Origin: an uncultured Polyangiaceae bacterium
GTDB lineage: Bacteria > Myxococcota_A > Polyangia > Polyangiales > Polyangiaceae
Reading direction: 5' to 3'
DNA length: 8,023 nucleotides
NCBI GenBank assembly: GCA_938004815.1
Contig: CALKVR010000839.1
Span: 1-8,023, forward strand
Both the position numbers and the translations under genes were made by a program. Shown in pieces: positions 7,597 to 8,023 of the stretch. The notes under the pieces are model-generated. The model had not been told where the DNA came from and searched no databases. It worked only from the letters and a program-made list of their open reading frames with translations. How positions within the stretch are numbered: position 1 is the stretch's first letter; each line of letters opens with the position of its first letter.

Positions 7597-8023
7597 GTGC
7601 GCCTCCTCGTCCTCGCGTCAGCCTGCTCGCTCTCGATGGCGGCGGCGTGCGGTGCCCGGAGCGCGCTCGACACCCCGGCCGAGAGCGACACGGGCGGCGG
7701 CGGTGCGGCCGTGGCGGGCCCGAGCGCGGTCTCGTCGGCGACCTCGTCGTCCACCGCGTCGTCATCGACCGGCGCTGGAGGCGAAGGTGGAGCGCCGATC
7801 ACGTGTGAGCCGCCGCTCGTGCCGTGGAGCACCGCGTTCCCGGCGAGCGGCAACGTGTCGGACGCCGCTTCGGCGGTCGACGCCGACGGAAACGCGTACG
7901 TGCTCGCGGCGTATCACGGCAGCCCCGACCTCGGCCCGCAGGCGACCGAAGATCCCGGCGCCGAGGGCATGCTCATCGCCAAGCTCGATCCGTGCGGCCA
8001 CGTCCTCTGGGTGCGCCCCATGC
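7597..8023 (+). CDS. Putative lipoprotein with beta-propeller-like repeats (3' end outside window)
   Basis: 142 complete codons are visible and the frame stays open to the window edge. The N-terminus MRLLVLASACSLSMAAAC looks like a lipoprotein signal peptide with the lipidated Cys at residue 18, although the AAAC lipobox is weak. A low-complexity Ser/Thr/Gly/Ala linker follows (about 32-68), a style common in surface lipoproteins of Polyangiales. From about residue 90, DADGNAYVLAAYHG and then MLIAKLDPCGHVLWVRPM match the rhythm of myxobacterial propeller repeats (DxxGNxYVxGxFxG ... FVAKLDxxGxxxW), so repeats probably continue outside the window. Its likely place is the outer surface of the cell envelope; its function is unknown. 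GTG at 7597 is the only reasonable start: TAG lies in frame three codons upstream, and the next ATG (7636) would delete most of the signal peptide. Confidence 0.75.
   Translation, partial: MRLLVLASACSLSMAAACGARSALDTPAESDTGGGGAAVAGPSAVSSATSSSTASSSTGAGGEGGAPITCEPPLVPWSTAFPASGNVSDAASAVDADGNAYVLAAYHGSPDLGPQATEDPGAEGMLIAKLDPCGHVLWVRPM

Overview
The window is GC-rich DNA, strongly G/C at third codon positions, most likely from a myxobacterium of the Polyangiales type. The reasons are a Hanks-type kinase with an HRDLTPGN catalytic loop, a Pro/Ala-rich tail and a C-terminal membrane helix; a Cys-rich formylglycine-generating-enzyme-like (SUMF1/FGE) protein ending in GFRCC; and a lipoprotein with a Ser/Thr/Gly linker followed by beta-propeller-like sequence. 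This assignment is inference; no rRNA or other phylogenetic marker was compared.

Layout: (1) 1-2247, minus strand: ATP-dependent Lon protease, 749 residues visible, with both catalytic-dyad residues present and the last few dozen residues outside the window. (2) 2248-2361: divergent promoter region with a good sigma-70-like promoter for lon and a possible start-codon-proximal -10 element for the kinase. (3) 2362-4002, plus: membrane-anchored Ser/Thr protein kinase. (4) 4006-4821, plus: FGE-like protein lying in the same reading frame as the kinase and separated from it by TGA plus one codon. (5) 4822-4881: spacer with a perfect 11-bp hairpin whose right arm contains most of the fmt ribosome-binding site. 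(6) 4882-5817, plus: methionyl-tRNA formyltransferase (fmt). (7) 5814-6362, plus: uncharacterised HExxH protein, probably a small zinc metallopeptidase-like protein, overlapping fmt by 4 nt (GTGA). (8) 6346-7522, minus: TonB-like membrane-anchored protein whose reading frame is broken at about 7150-7275. (9) 7523-7596: short divergent spacer. (10) 7597-8023, plus: N-terminal part of a lipoprotein with propeller-like repeats, running off the window.

The kinase, FGE-like protein, fmt and HExxH protein lie head to tail with very small gaps (3 nt, 60 nt, 4-nt overlap) and could be one transcript. The kinase/FGE pair resembles the myxobacterial and planctomycete pattern in which these domains are fused or adjacent. 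fmt is a housekeeping gene here without its usual neighbour def. lon and the kinase are transcribed divergently from a shared 114-bp spacer. No tRNA, rRNA, CRISPR array, insertion sequence or integrase was seen. The features most worth a second look are the in-frame kinase/FGE split, the hairpin on the fmt ribosome-binding site, the fmt-coupled HExxH protein and the frameshifted TonB-like gene.
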